A DNA stretch of 64,000 nt, from contig JAFECS010000012.1 in assembly GCA_018241965.1 (NCBI GenBank), positions 1 to 64,000 of the forward strand. The letters run 5' to 3'. The notes beneath the pieces were generated by a model that had not been told where the DNA came from, ran no database searches, and saw only the letters and a list, made by a program, of their open reading frames with translations. A program made the translations under genes and the position numbers. This DNA is from Pseudomonadota bacterium. Its GTDB lineage: Bacteria > Pseudomonadota > Gammaproteobacteria > Berkiellales > Berkiellaceae. This document shows positions 34,496-44,149 of this stretch, piece after piece; position 1 is the first letter of the stretch; every line of letters begins with the position of its first letter.

Positions 34496-37400
34496 TTACA
34501 TGTGCGAAAGTAATGCATTAATTCCTGCATAATCTACTTTACCGCTACCCAATAACGGCATTTTAGCCACAATGTGTATGATTTTAGGTATGGCCAATTC
34601 GGTAATGCCATTACTCTTGGCAAACTGCACAATTTCGCTTTTATCGGCTTTCTCTTGGGTCGTGACTAACACCAATTGCTCGCCTTTTTTCTCATCCGGC
34701 ATTACCACAACGGCATGATGTGCTTGTGGCCATAATTTATCCAGATAATGCTCCACAAACGTTAAAGAGATCATTTCACCGCCAATTTTGGCAAAACGTT
34801 TGGCCCGACCTTCAATGGTGATATAGCCACTATTATCAATTGAAACAACATCACCGGTATCGTACCAATTATTCTCTGGTGGCACTAATACCCCTGGGTT
34901 ATCAAAAAACATATAACCGAGCATGACATTGGGGCCCTTCACGTATAATCTGCCGGCATTATTGATATCAGGCACTTCTTCTAATCTATATTCAATGCCC
35001 GGCATAAACTGCCCCACCGTGCCAGGACGATTATGCATTGGCGTATTAGCCGAGATCACAGGAGATGTTTCTGTTGCCCCATACCCTTCAAAAATGCGTA
35101 CGCCAAATTTATCGGCCCATAATCGACGGTTTTCTTCTTTTAATTTTTCAGCCCCTGCATACACATAACGGATGCTATAAAAATCGTACGGATGCGCATA
35201 TTTGGCATAACCTGCTAAAAAGGTATTGGTACCAAATAAAATGGTGGCATTAATATCATAAGAAAGTTCAGGAATAACGCGATAATGTAAGGGAGAAGGA
35301 TAAAAGAACACTTTCATGCCGTATAAAATAGGTAAAATAGTACCGGCAGTTAATCCAAAGGAATGAAATATTGGCAAGGCATTGAGCACAATATCGCTTG
35401 GCGTAAAATCTACGCGGCTTGCCAATTGTCCTTTATTGGCGTGTAAATTACGGCTACTTAACACAACTGCCTTGGGTGTTCCTTCTGAGCCTGAAGTAAA
35501 AAGGATCACCGCAGGCTTGTGTGCTTGTTCTGGTTTTTGCGATAAACCAACTAACCAGGGAAAACGCGCACCAATAATACCAATCATTTTGTCAAAAAAG
35601 TGAACTTGCTCTTTGAGATCTTCCAAATAAATAATGTTAATATTTTTTTCTTCTATGGCCTTTATTAGGCTTTGCAATTTTGCTGTTTCAATAAAAGCAC
35701 GCGACGTACAAACTAAGTTTAACTTTGCGGTAATACAAGCGCTCGCCACATTTTGTGCACCACTTGAAAAATTCAATAAGGCAACAACACGCCCATAAGC
35801 TTGTAGGCCAAAAAAAGTCACAATGGTTGCCAGCACATTGGGTAATAAAAGCCCAACTGCTTCCCCTTTTTGGGTAAGATGCGCTAATTTTCTACCCAAA
35901 ACAACGCTACCTATCAAGAGGCGGCCATAAGTTAAGGGCTCACGCTTTATATCTTCAGCAATTTTATGTTTGGCACCATGTAGTTGCTTTGCGTCTAGCA
36001 GCGACTTAAACAAGGTTTTATCCAGACTAGTACCTAAAAACATAATCGTAGACATAATTTGATAAAGCTCTTCGCCAATCAAATGACGGCGCCGACGTCC
36101 TGTGATGTCTTCGCTTACTTTTATTTTTCTTGGGGGGTAAATGGTCAAAGTGATTTTAGGAAACCACCTGATGCGTACTTGGCCTTTTAAACGTGAAAAC
36201 GGCGAATACTGCGCACCTTCTATCAAAAGCGGCAAAACGTTTGCATCGGCTTTATCAGCAATGAGTCCTGGGCCTTCATAAATTTTCATTAAAGCGCCGG
36301 TGACGGTGATTCTGCCTTCAGGGAAAATGACGAGCTTTTTATCTTCTTTAACATATTTGACAATAGATTTCATGATATAAGGGTTTGTGGGATCTAACCC
36401 AAAAATATCCACCAAATACCCAATAGGCTTTACCCACCACTTTTGCGCATAACCACTATACATGGCAAAAGATAATCTACCGGGTAAAAACGCGGCTAAT
36501 AATAAGCCATCTAAAAAGGACGTATGGTTGGGTGAAATAACAACTCTTTGGCCTGCTTGATGAAAATGCTCAATCCCTTTCACTTCTACACGGTATATAA
36601 GTTGAAAAACAATCCGCAAAATAGATTTAATTAAATCACCGGGTAATAACCTACAACTTTGGATAACGGCAACAAGGTTTAACAACGCAATCGTTAAAAA
36701 GATATGCGGGATGGTCATTTGGAGTTTGAACATCACCATGGTAATAATTGCTGCCACCGTCATAAAAAGCGCATTCATGATATTATTGCTGGCAATGATT
36801 CTGGCTTTGTGAGATTCAGCGGCAATATGCTGCATGATGGCATATAGCGGCACGATATAAATCCCACCGCTAATAGCAATGAGCAACATATCAATCATAA
36901 TGCGCCAATGATTGGGCGCTTGGACAAATTCACGCAGCGTTAATAATGGCCCTGTAGGAGGCACTTCCAAATGGGTGGCCCAAAACAGATCTAGCGTAAA
37001 CAGGGTCATGCCAAGAGCCGCCAGTGGCACAAACGTTGCCTCAATTTGGCCCTTGAGTAATCGATTACATAAAGTAGAACCCACCCCAATACCAATAGAA
37101 AATAGGGCTAAAAATAAAACGAATACATCTTCGTTACCCCCAACAAAGTCTTTGGCATAACTGGGGAAGACTGCTAAAAAAGTAAAACCAATTAACCAAA
37201 ACCAAGAAATGCCTAAAATACATAAAAAGATGGGCGTAGATTTTCTTGAAAAATTGACAATGTCCCAGGTCTCTTTGAATAAATTCAAAGACAACTTCAA
37301 GTTAGGAACCGGCGCATGGGCTTGTGGAATAAAGCAACTACTTAAATAGCCTAAAGTCGCCATTAAAAATATCATTGCTGAGATGATGATTAAGCCATTA

Positions 37401-37912
37401 GGTAAAGTGATAAACACAACCCCTAAAATATTCCCCAGCAAAATAGCCAAGAATGTGCCCATTTCAATGAGGCCATTACCGGCCACTAATTCATCATCGG
37501 GTAAGTGTTGCGGCAAAATGCTGTATTTAATGGGGCCAAAGAAGGTGGCTTGCGCCCCTAAGAAAAATAACACCGTCATCAATAAAGAAACATTTTGTAA
37601 AATAAAACCTAAGGCACCAATTATCATTAAAATGATTTCTGCGATTTTAATGATTCTAATTAATTTGGCCTTTTCAAATTTATCGGCAATGCCCCCGGCT
37701 TGGGCTGAAAATAAAAACATTGGCAGAATCAGTAAGCAACCCGTTAAGGTCACTAAAATTTGCGGTTGTACTGTTAATTTATCTGCTAAGAAATAAGTGA
37801 TAAGTACCACCAAGGCATTTTTAAATAAATTATCGTTAAATGCCCCCAAAAACTGGGTGATAAATAGCGGTAAAAAGCGGCGCTTGGTAAAAAGCGAAAA
37901 CTGATTTTTCAC
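34496..37912 (-). CDS. aas: Fused lysophospholipid transporter LplT / acyltransferase-acyl-ACP synthetase Aas
   Basis: About 1138 residues. Residues 1-400 are a 12-helix MFS transporter of the LplT type (LPLFITQFLGAFNDNLFKNAL). About 430-620 is a PlsC-type acyltransferase with HX4D in NHTSFLD and FPEGR. The rest is an AMP-binding acyl-ACP synthetase (FTSGSEGTPKAV, GYGATETSP). Together they flip lysophosphatidylethanolamine inward and reacylate it. In E. coli lplT and aas are separate genes; here they are one chain. The start is probably GTG 37912 behind GAGGGATG; a TTG at 37927 is the alternative. Divergent or upstream partners are absent. Confidence 0.92.
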   Translation of the reverse strand: MKNQFSLFTKRRFLPLFITQFLGAFNDNLFKNALVVLITYFLADKLTVQPQILVTLTGCLLILPMFLFSAQAGGIADKFEKAKLIRIIKIAEIILMIIGALGFILQNVSLLMTVLFFLGAQATFFGPIKYSILPQHLPDDELVAGNGLIEMGTFLAILLGNILGVVFITLPNGLIIISAMIFLMATLGYLSSCFIPQAHAPVPNLKLSLNLFKETWDIVNFSRKSTPIFLCILGISWFWLIGFTFLAVFPSYAKDFVGGNEDVFVLFLALFSIGIGVGSTLCNRLLKGQIEATFVPLAALGMTLFTLDLFWATHLEVPPTGPLLTLREFVQAPNHWRIMIDMLLIAISGGIYIVPLYAIMQHIAAESHKARIIASNNIMNALFMTVAAIITMVMFKLQMTIPHIFLTIALLNLVAVIQSCRLLPGDLIKSILRIVFQLIYRVEVKGIEHFHQAGQRVVISPNHTSFLDGLLLAAFLPGRLSFAMYSGYAQKWWVKPIGYLVDIFGLDPTNPYIMKSIVKYVKEDKKLVIFPEGRITVTGALMKIYEGPGLIADKADANVLPLLIEGAQYSPFSRLKGQVRIRWFPKITLTIYPPRKIKVSEDITGRRRRHLIGEELYQIMSTIMFLGTSLDKTLFKSLLDAKQLHGAKHKIAEDIKREPLTYGRLLIGSVVLGRKLAHLTQKGEAVGLLLPNVLATIVTFFGLQAYGRVVALLNFSSGAQNVASACITAKLNLVCTSRAFIETAKLQSLIKAIEEKNINIIYLEDLKEQVHFFDKMIGIIGARFPWLVGLSQKPEQAHKPAVILFTSGSEGTPKAVVLSSRNLHANKGQLASRVDFTPSDIVLNALPIFHSFGLTAGTILPILYGMKVFFYPSPLHYRVIPELSYDINATILFGTNTFLAGYAKYAHPYDFYSIRYVYAGAEKLKEENRRLWADKFGVRIFEGYGATETSPVISANTPMHNRPGTVGQFMPGIEYRLEEVPDINNAGRLYVKGPNVMLGYMFFDNPGVLVPPENNWYDTGDVVSIDNSGYITIEGRAKRFAKIGGEMISLTFVEHYLDKLWPQAHHAVVVMPDEKKGEQLVLVTTQEKADKSEIVQFAKSNGITELAIPKIIHIVAKMPLLGSGKVDYAGINALLSHM

Positions 37913-37981
37913 ACCATCATCCCTCAAGATAGCCAGGATAAATACTATCTTAAAGTATCGGCTAATTCATCAATATTTTCA

Positions 37982-38845
37982 CTATGAAAAAAGAAAAGAA
38001 AATAACGTACCTAAAAACAACACTGCCCCAATCCATTGATTATTCAAAAATGCTTTAAAGCAAAGCGCACTTTCTCGGTTTCGAATGAGCCACTGTTGAT
38101 ACAGTGCCAATCCTAAGGCAATCAACAGCGCTATAAAGAATGGTTCACTCAACTCTAAGCGCAAACCAACCGCGGCCAATAATGAAAGCATCATGATATG
38201 ACATAAACCTATCCAAAATTTGTCCCATGAGCCAAATAAGATAGCCGTGGATTTGACACCAATTTTCATATCATATTGCTTATCGACCATGGCATATTCA
38301 GTATCATAGGCAATGGCCCAAATCAGGGTTGCAAAAAATAATAACCAACATTCTGCTGATAAGGGTGCACCTGAGGCACTAAAAGCCATAGGAATCGACC
38401 ACCCAAAAGCCGCCCCTAAAATCACTTGTGGGAATTGCACAAAACGTTTAGTAAACGGATATAAGGCTGCTAAGGCTGCCGCAATTAACGATAAGGCGAT
38501 AGTCATCGGGTTGGTCAGCAGTATTAAAGAAAATCCCATCAACAGCAGCACAACAAAAAGGAGCAATGCTTCTAGCGTAGTAACAGAGCCTGTGATCAAA
38601 GGCCTTTGCTTGGTTCTATCTACATGACCATCAATTTCTATATCTGCAAAGTCATTAATGACACATCCTGCTGAGCGCATAATCAAAGAGCCCGCTGCAA
38701 AAATGAAAACCAACTTCAAAGATGGAGAACCTGCATTTGCCAGCCATACAGCAACCATCGTTGGCCAAAGCAATAACAAGGTACCAATAGGGCGATGCAT
38801 GCGCATGAGAAGAGCATATTGCTTTAAGCGTCCTAAAAGTAACAT
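37982..38845 (-). CDS. ubiA: 4-hydroxybenzoate polyprenyltransferase UbiA
   Basis: Membrane prenyltransferase of ubiquinone synthesis. The first Asp-rich motif NDFADIEIDGHVDRTKQRP and the second YDTEYAMVDKQYDMKIGVKS are intact, with eight or nine hydrophobic helices; 287 residues. It starts ATG 38845 and is divergent from the flavoprotein gene at 38928. No ubiC is next to it. Confidence 0.95.
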   Translation of the reverse strand: MLLLGRLKQYALLMRMHRPIGTLLLLWPTMVAVWLANAGSPSLKLVFIFAAGSLIMRSAGCVINDFADIEIDGHVDRTKQRPLITGSVTTLEALLLFVVLLLMGFSLILLTNPMTIALSLIAAALAALYPFTKRFVQFPQVILGAAFGWSIPMAFSASGAPLSAECWLLFFATLIWAIAYDTEYAMVDKQYDMKIGVKSTAILFGSWDKFWIGLCHIMMLSLLAAVGLRLELSEPFFIALLIALGLALYQQWLIRNRESALCFKAFLNNQWIGAVLFLGTLFSFLFS

Positions 38846-38927
38846 TACTATCCCTATTTATGTTAAGATAAAATGCATCATTATATAGTTAGCAAACTTA
38901 ATATTGGATCTCATTTAACGGACCATT

Positions 38928-40109
38928 ATGAAACCATCTACAAAGCCAATTGTGATTATCGGTACCGGACTTGCAGGATACAACCTTGCAAAAGAACTAC
39001 GCAAGATAGACACAAATACACCCTTAGTGCTGGTAACACAAGATGATGGGCATTTTTATTCAAAACCGCAATTATCTACGGCCTTTTTTTACGGTAAAAA
39101 CCCTAAAGAATTAATTATTACCGATGTTAATACCATGCAAACACAGCTTGATGCCACAATTTACACGCATACTAGCGTTTGTGACATCGATAGCAAAATG
39201 CAAAAAATATCGCTTGACTCACCCTCGGGGCAACATGAAATTGAATATCGAGATCTGGTATTAGCCTTGGGTGCTTCACCAAAACCATTTCCACTGTTAG
39301 CGCAGCATCCTAGAAATTATCGTATTAACAATCGACTTGATTTTGCTCACTTTGAAGAACAATTAGCCCATATTGAACACTTATGCATCATTGGTAGTGG
39401 CCTTGTGGGTTGTGAATTTGCACATGATTTTGTAAAAAAAGTGAAACAAATAAGTCTTATCACTATTGATCCTCAACCTTTACACAATTTAGTCCCTGAA
39501 CAAGTTGGTAAGGCTTTGCAACGTGCTTTAGAAAATAGCGGCATCACCTTTTACACTAATGCGCGAATTGAAAGTATTTCTTCCTCTGCTGAGAAAGTAG
39601 CGCTAACACTTAACTCACAAGATAATCTGATTGCTGATGCTGTATTAACTGCTATTGGGTTAGCGCCCAATTGCGATTTAGCGAAAAAAGCGGGTATTCA
39701 AACCAGCGAAGGTATTGTGGTTGACTCGTCGCTCAAAACAAACCAACCACACATTTATGCCCTTGGCGATTGCGCCCAAATAAATGGGATCTGCCGCCAA
39801 TATGTTGCCCCCATTTTACAAAGTGCTCGCGCTTTAGCACAAACATTGACGACACAAATACCTTGCGCTGTATCCTTCCCACCCACACCCATTAGCTTAA
39901 AGGTGCAAACTTACCCAGTCATTGTGATGCCCCCCTCACAAAAAGGACAATGGCAATTTGAAAGTGATGGTGAAGGCATTAAAGCGTTGTTTATGGATGA
40001 TGAAGGAAATTTAAAAGGATATGCATTGGGAGGTAAAGCCGTTGAACAGCGTCAAGAATGTTTAAAATCTTTTATGCAAGCACAGCAAAATGTCTGTTTA
40101 ACCGCATAA
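38928..40109 (+). CDS. FAD-dependent oxidoreductase, rubredoxin-reductase-like
   Basis: 393 residues. N-terminal FAD-binding IIGTGLAGYNLAKELRK, NAD-binding CIIGSGLVGCEFAHDF and the FAD-contact IYALGDCAQI are typical of pyridine nucleotide-disulfide oxidoreductases of the rubredoxin/ferredoxin reductase group. Pseudomonas carries a related gene (NADH:rubredoxin reductase) near ubiA, which supports that call; no rubredoxin gene is seen here. Partner protein and physiological role are therefore open. Confidence 0.82.
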   Translation: MKPSTKPIVIIGTGLAGYNLAKELRKIDTNTPLVLVTQDDGHFYSKPQLSTAFFYGKNPKELIITDVNTMQTQLDATIYTHTSVCDIDSKMQKISLDSPSGQHEIEYRDLVLALGASPKPFPLLAQHPRNYRINNRLDFAHFEEQLAHIEHLCIIGSGLVGCEFAHDFVKKVKQISLITIDPQPLHNLVPEQVGKALQRALENSGITFYTNARIESISSSAEKVALTLNSQDNLIADAVLTAIGLAPNCDLAKKAGIQTSEGIVVDSSLKTNQPHIYALGDCAQINGICRQYVAPILQSARALAQTLTTQIPCAVSFPPTPISLKVQTYPVIVMPPSQKGQWQFESDGEGIKALFMDDEGNLKGYALGGKAVEQRQECLKSFMQAQQNVCLTA

Positions 40110-40236
40110 TTTATAGACAATTCAACGCGCGCATATCCACGTATATTTTTTAATGATTTTTCCTAGGAAAAATTTGCTGCAGAGCAAGAGCTTGTCCTAA
40201 ACTTAAATTGATAGTAAAAGATTTAAGGATAGTGTC

Positions 40237-40665
40237 ATGGCGCAAGTACACCCATTTACCAACCCCTTTTTAAAATCAACTCAAGGAAGTTCTTCTTTTA
40301 AACCGGCTGATCCTTTCATGCCCTATCAAGCTTTTTTTGCTTTTAATGCAAAAAACAACCCATTTGCAGCAAATGAAATGTCGCAACATTGGGCTGAGTC
40401 TCAAAGAAAGCTTTGGCAAGATGCCATGGAATACTTTTCTTGGCAACAAAACACAATGCAACAAAACATGGTAGATTCCGGCAAAGTCATGATGCACTGT
40501 ATGCAATTATCCGCCAATCCACCGCATTTGTATCGTTATATTAGACGAAATTGGCAAAAACCCTATGTTACTTTAGGAGCACAATATCTTCATGGGGCAA
40601 AGCTATATACGCAATTGATATCCGATTACTTATGCGCAGTGCAAACGACTTGCTCACATCACTAA
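40237..40665 (+). CDS. Small helical protein, possibly phasin-like
   Basis: 142 residues; N-terminal Phe/Pro-rich stretch (HPFTNPFLKST) then a helical region rich in Gln, Trp and Met (EMSQHWAESQRKLWQDAMEY, WQQNTMQQNM). The pattern faintly recalls phasins of polyhydroxyalkanoate granules, but I cannot confirm it. AAGGATAG precedes ATG 40237. Its end overlaps the convergent ornithine aminotransferase gene by four bases. Confidence 0.55.
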   Translation: MAQVHPFTNPFLKSTQGSSSFKPADPFMPYQAFFAFNAKNNPFAANEMSQHWAESQRKLWQDAMEYFSWQQNTMQQNMVDSGKVMMHCMQLSANPPHLYRYIRRNWQKPYVTLGAQYLHGAKLYTQLISDYLCAVQTTCSHH

Positions 40666-41867
40666 AATGCGTTTAATGCAACCTCAAATTCTGTTATAGC
40701 AAAATCAAGCGCCTCTTCATGAATGATTAAAGGAGGCGCAAAGCGGATAGTGGTTTCATGGGTTTCTTTTGACAGTACACCAAGCTCCATTAATTTCTCG
40801 CATACTTTTCTTGCTGAAACTACGTTTGTGTCAATTTCAACGCCTACAAATAGTCCTTTGCCGCGCACTTCTTTAATGATGGGATGATTGATGCTTTTTA
40901 GCCCTTCTAATAATCTATCTCCTAATTTTGCACTTTTTTGCACTAATTTTTCTTCTTCAATAATAGACAGTACCTCTAAGCCAATATGACATGCTAATGG
41001 ATTCCCGCCAAAAGTAGAACCATGACTGCCGGGATTAAATACTTCCATCACTTCTTTGCGCGCTAAAAACATCGAAATTGGCAAAATTCCACCACCTAAA
41101 GCTTTGCCTAATATCACCCCATCGGGTTTTACATTTTCATGTTCAAAAGCAAACATTTTTCCGGTTCTAGCCAATCCGGTTTGGATTTCATCAACGATTA
41201 ACAAAACCTTATTTTCACGGCATATTTTTTCACATTCTTTTAACCAACCTTTTGGCGGCAAAATAATTCCCGCTTCTCCTTGAATAGCCTCTACTAAAAA
41301 AGCACAAGTATTTGGATTGATGGCGCTTTTTAAAGCTTGTGCATCACCAAAGGGGATTTCAATAAACCCAGGCGTTAAAGGACCAAAGTGCTGTTGATAG
41401 CTTTTATCAGACGAAAAACTTATCACACTGATGGTACGTCCGTGAAAATTATTTTTTGAAACTATAATTTGTGCTTGATTATCAGGAATGCCTTTTTTTT
41501 CATAACCAAAACGTCGGACGGCTTTGAGCGCTGTTTCAACCGCTTCAGCACCAGAGTTCATCGGCAAGCCCATATCCATGCCTGTTAAGCGACACAATTT
41601 TTCAACCAGCGGATAAAGCTTATCTGTATGAAATGCGCGCGAAACAACTGCTAATTGATGAGCCTGTTCACTCAATGCCTTCAATAATCGGGGATGACAG
41701 TGGCCTAAGCTGACAGCAGAGTACGCCGACATCATATCCAAATAGCGTTTTTGTTGAATATCCCAAACCCATTCCCCCTTTCCACGCGTTAACACAACGG
41801 GTAAAGGGAAATAATTATGAGCACAAACTTTTGCTTCTTTTGCTATCCATTGTGATGTTTTACTCAT
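40662..41867 (-). CDS. rocD: Ornithine aminotransferase
   Basis: PLP-dependent class III transaminase converting ornithine plus 2-oxoglutarate to glutamate semialdehyde and glutamate. Features: MMSAYSAVSLGHCHP, NSGAEAVETALK, DEIQTGLARTG and the PLP lysine in GVILGKALGGG. 401 residues, typical of RocD. It follows the arginase gene by nine bases, so arginine is taken to ornithine and then to glutamate semialdehyde by one operon. Confidence 0.94.
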   Translation of the reverse strand: MSKTSQWIAKEAKVCAHNYFPLPVVLTRGKGEWVWDIQQKRYLDMMSAYSAVSLGHCHPRLLKALSEQAHQLAVVSRAFHTDKLYPLVEKLCRLTGMDMGLPMNSGAEAVETALKAVRRFGYEKKGIPDNQAQIIVSKNNFHGRTISVISFSSDKSYQQHFGPLTPGFIEIPFGDAQALKSAINPNTCAFLVEAIQGEAGIILPPKGWLKECEKICRENKVLLIVDEIQTGLARTGKMFAFEHENVKPDGVILGKALGGGILPISMFLARKEVMEVFNPGSHGSTFGGNPLACHIGLEVLSIIEEEKLVQKSAKLGDRLLEGLKSINHPIIKEVRGKGLFVGVEIDTNVVSARKVCEKLMELGVLSKETHETTIRFAPPLIIHEEALDFAITEFEVALNAF

Positions 41868-41876
41868 TATGGCTCA

Positions 41877-42749
41877 CTATAAAATGGCTGTCACCAATTG
41901 TTGCACTAATCGTGCTGTCATCTGATTGTCATCGCGCGTGGGATCAAATTCTGCTATTTCAAGCGCTGCAAAATTTGGCTTATTTTTAATGCTTTGCAAT
42001 GCTTGCACAACTCCCTCAATCTCAATAATGCCATCTTGCACTTTTGCCCCTGTGCCTGGGGCAATCGAGGGATCAAAGGCATCCACATCTATGCTAACAC
42101 CAAAATACTTTGTGTTTTGAGACACTTGTTGTATGGCTTCATTAAAAACAGTTTTAAATCCTCGTTGTTTAACCTCAGCCATAAAATAAATGGTGACATT
42201 TAAATTTCTTAAAAGCTCTGCTTCTTGCGGTTCAAAACTTCTCACCCCGATGAGCACAATATGTTTAGGATTTAACTTTGGGCCTTTTTCTACTAAATTT
42301 ACTAATTTGGCCTCCCCATACCCTAACAAGGCTGCTAAAGGCATGCCATGAATATTGAAAGAGGGAGTGGTTTTTTCAGTATGCGAATCCATATGCGCAT
42401 CTATCCAAATTAAGCCAAAATCCATTTGCGCTTTTTTGGCGCACACTAACGCACTCCACGTACCGATGGCAATGGAATGATCGCCCCCCAGAACAATGGG
42501 GAAATGATTTTTTTCAGAGGCAATGACTTCTTTGGCTAATTGCTGGTTAAATGCTTCAACGTGCGCTAAACGCTCTTCATAACTTAGCTTATTTTCAGTG
42601 GTATAAGTTGTTTGTGGCGTTAATAGGGTTCGCCAAGGCGCACTTTTAAGAACGGTTTCTTGTAAGGTTTTGGGGCCTTCTTGGGCTTGTGGATATGCCG
42701 CCCCTAAACCAAAGGCCGCGCCAATCAGTTCCCTTTTTTTGCTTGGCAT
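41877..42749 (-). CDS. rocF: Arginase
   Basis: Mn2+-dependent hydrolase producing ornithine and urea. Metal-binding motifs are complete: LGGDHSIAIG, WIDAHMDSH and SIDVDAFDPSIAPGTG; 290 residues. GGACAAATC precedes ATG 42749. It is first in the rocF-rocD operon. Arginine use as carbon/nitrogen source, or depletion of host arginine, are possible roles; the second is speculation. Confidence 0.94.
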   Translation of the reverse strand: MPSKKRELIGAAFGLGAAYPQAQEGPKTLQETVLKSAPWRTLLTPQTTYTTENKLSYEERLAHVEAFNQQLAKEVIASEKNHFPIVLGGDHSIAIGTWSALVCAKKAQMDFGLIWIDAHMDSHTEKTTPSFNIHGMPLAALLGYGEAKLVNLVEKGPKLNPKHIVLIGVRSFEPQEAELLRNLNVTIYFMAEVKQRGFKTVFNEAIQQVSQNTKYFGVSIDVDAFDPSIAPGTGAKVQDGIIEIEGVVQALQSIKNKPNFAALEIAEFDPTRDDNQMTARLVQQLVTAIL

Positions 42750-42836
42750 GATTTGTCCATGGCAAACTTTAAATATATTAAGTCTGGCACTTCAAAGGAG
42801 GACTTGCGAATTATGATTAGGGTACTGTATAGCCAT

Positions 42837-43988
42837 TCAGAAATGATTACCATTTCTTAAAAACGTTTCAAGACCACAAACAAATATTTTTTCATGTGGT
42901 TGGTATTGTTTATCTCCAGGATATATTACAACCAGCTGTTCCAAATGAAGATCACTTAGAGCAATATGCATTGACTTCGTCACTTTAGGCAAATCAGAAT
43001 ATTTAAATTCAAAACCCAATTTTTTTCCATCTTTCAAAATCAGCAGATCAAGTTCTGCATCAGCTTGCGTTGCCCAGAAATAGCAATCCAAAGGATCGGG
43101 TGCAATATGACGTATCGTTTCTTCTAATGCAAATCCTTCCCAAGATGCCCCTAATTTTGTACTCAGCTTTAAATCAGACTCATCCTTTATTCCAATTAAA
43201 CTGTGCATAATCCCCGTGTCTCTAAAATAGATTTTGCTTGATTTCACTTGCCTCTTGCTAATATTTTCAAACCAAGGTTTTAATTCACGAATCATAAAAG
43301 TATGCGTCAAAATATCAAGATAATTTTTTGCTGTAGGATGTGATATATTTAATGATCTTCCAATTTCGGAAGCATTAAAAATATTCCCATGATAATGCAC
43401 CAACATCATCCAAAATCTTCTTAAATTTTCCGGACTCACATTAATGCCCATCATCTGCATATCCCTTTCAAGAAAGGTGCGGATGTATTCTTTTCGCCAT
43501 GAATAGCTCACCTCATCTGTATGTGCTAAATAAGAAAGAGGAAATCCTCCTCGAAGCCAAAGCTGTTGCAAATTATTTACTTCAACCATACTAAATGGCG
43601 TAAGTTCAATATATGAAATTCGACCTGCTAATGTTTCAGAAGTTTGTTGTAACAACTCTCTTGAAGCACTTCCCAAAATTAAATACTTTTGTTCTAATTT
43701 TTTATTATCGACCATCACTCTCAATAATGGAAAAATTTCAGGTAACCTTTGAATTTCATCTAAGGTTATTAAATTTTTGAGACCAGAAAGTGTTAATTTA
43801 GGATGCTCTAGGCGCGCTAAATCATCTGGATCTTCTAAATCAAAATAATTAATATCCGGACTGTTCACAGAGGATACATATTGCTTTGCGAGAGTGGTTT
43901 TACCACATTGCCTAGGGCCTAACAAAGCCACAATGGGTGTCACTTCAAAGGCTGCTTTGATTCTGCTTATAAAGTCAGGTCTTTGCAT
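42837..43988 (-). CDS. AAA+ ATPase with DUF4143 domain
   Basis: 383 residues: Walker A GPRQCGKTTLAKQY and Walker B NLITLDEIQRLPEIFP in the N-terminal AAA_14 domain, then a winged-helix-like region (SEIGRSLNISHPTAKNYLDIL) and a C-terminal DUF4143 nuclease-like fold (AELDLLILKDGKKLGFEFKY, a D...E-x-K-type arrangement). Such ATPases occur as scattered, often horizontally moved single genes of unknown function. The ATG follows an AAGGAA ribosome-binding site that lies in one arm of a perfect palindrome. Confidence 0.85.
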   Translation of the reverse strand: MQRPDFISRIKAAFEVTPIVALLGPRQCGKTTLAKQYVSSVNSPDINYFDLEDPDDLARLEHPKLTLSGLKNLITLDEIQRLPEIFPLLRVMVDNKKLEQKYLILGSASRELLQQTSETLAGRISYIELTPFSMVEVNNLQQLWLRGGFPLSYLAHTDEVSYSWRKEYIRTFLERDMQMMGINVSPENLRRFWMMLVHYHGNIFNASEIGRSLNISHPTAKNYLDILTHTFMIRELKPWFENISKRQVKSSKIYFRDTGIMHSLIGIKDESDLKLSTKLGASWEGFALEETIRHIAPDPLDCYFWATQADAELDLLILKDGKKLGFEFKYSDLPKVTKSMHIALSDLHLEQLVVIYPGDKQYQPHEKIFVCGLETFLRNGNHF

Positions 43989-43991
43989 TAA

Positions 43992-44092
43992 TTTTCCTTG
44001 TAAATTGAAACTAACAATTTCAATTTACAAGGAAAAGGCTGGAAAATCAAGTATTTTCTTGTAAATTGAAATTTATGTTTTCAATTTACAAG
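43992..44092. promoter_or_regulatory. Twin palindromes upstream of the DUF4143 ATPase
   Basis: Two inverted repeats with the same core and the same seven-base spacer. The first has perfect 19-base arms (TTTTCCTTGTAAATTGAAA at 43992-44010, complement at 44018-44036). The second has perfect 14-base arms (CTTGTAAATTGAAA at 44058-44071, complement at 44079-44092). On the gene's strand the proximal arm contains the AAGGAA ribosome-binding site four bases from ATG 43988, so either a DNA-bound repressor or an RNA hairpin could shut translation off. Confidence 0.8.
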
Positions 44093-44149
44093 GTATAGGA
44101 TGATAAAAAATCCTGTGTATTTACAAAAATCTTTCTTAACAGTCTCAGC

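Noticed and set aside
37383..37796. Rightward 137-codon frame inside the LplT domain
   Set aside because: Antisense shadow of transmembrane codons; no start signal.
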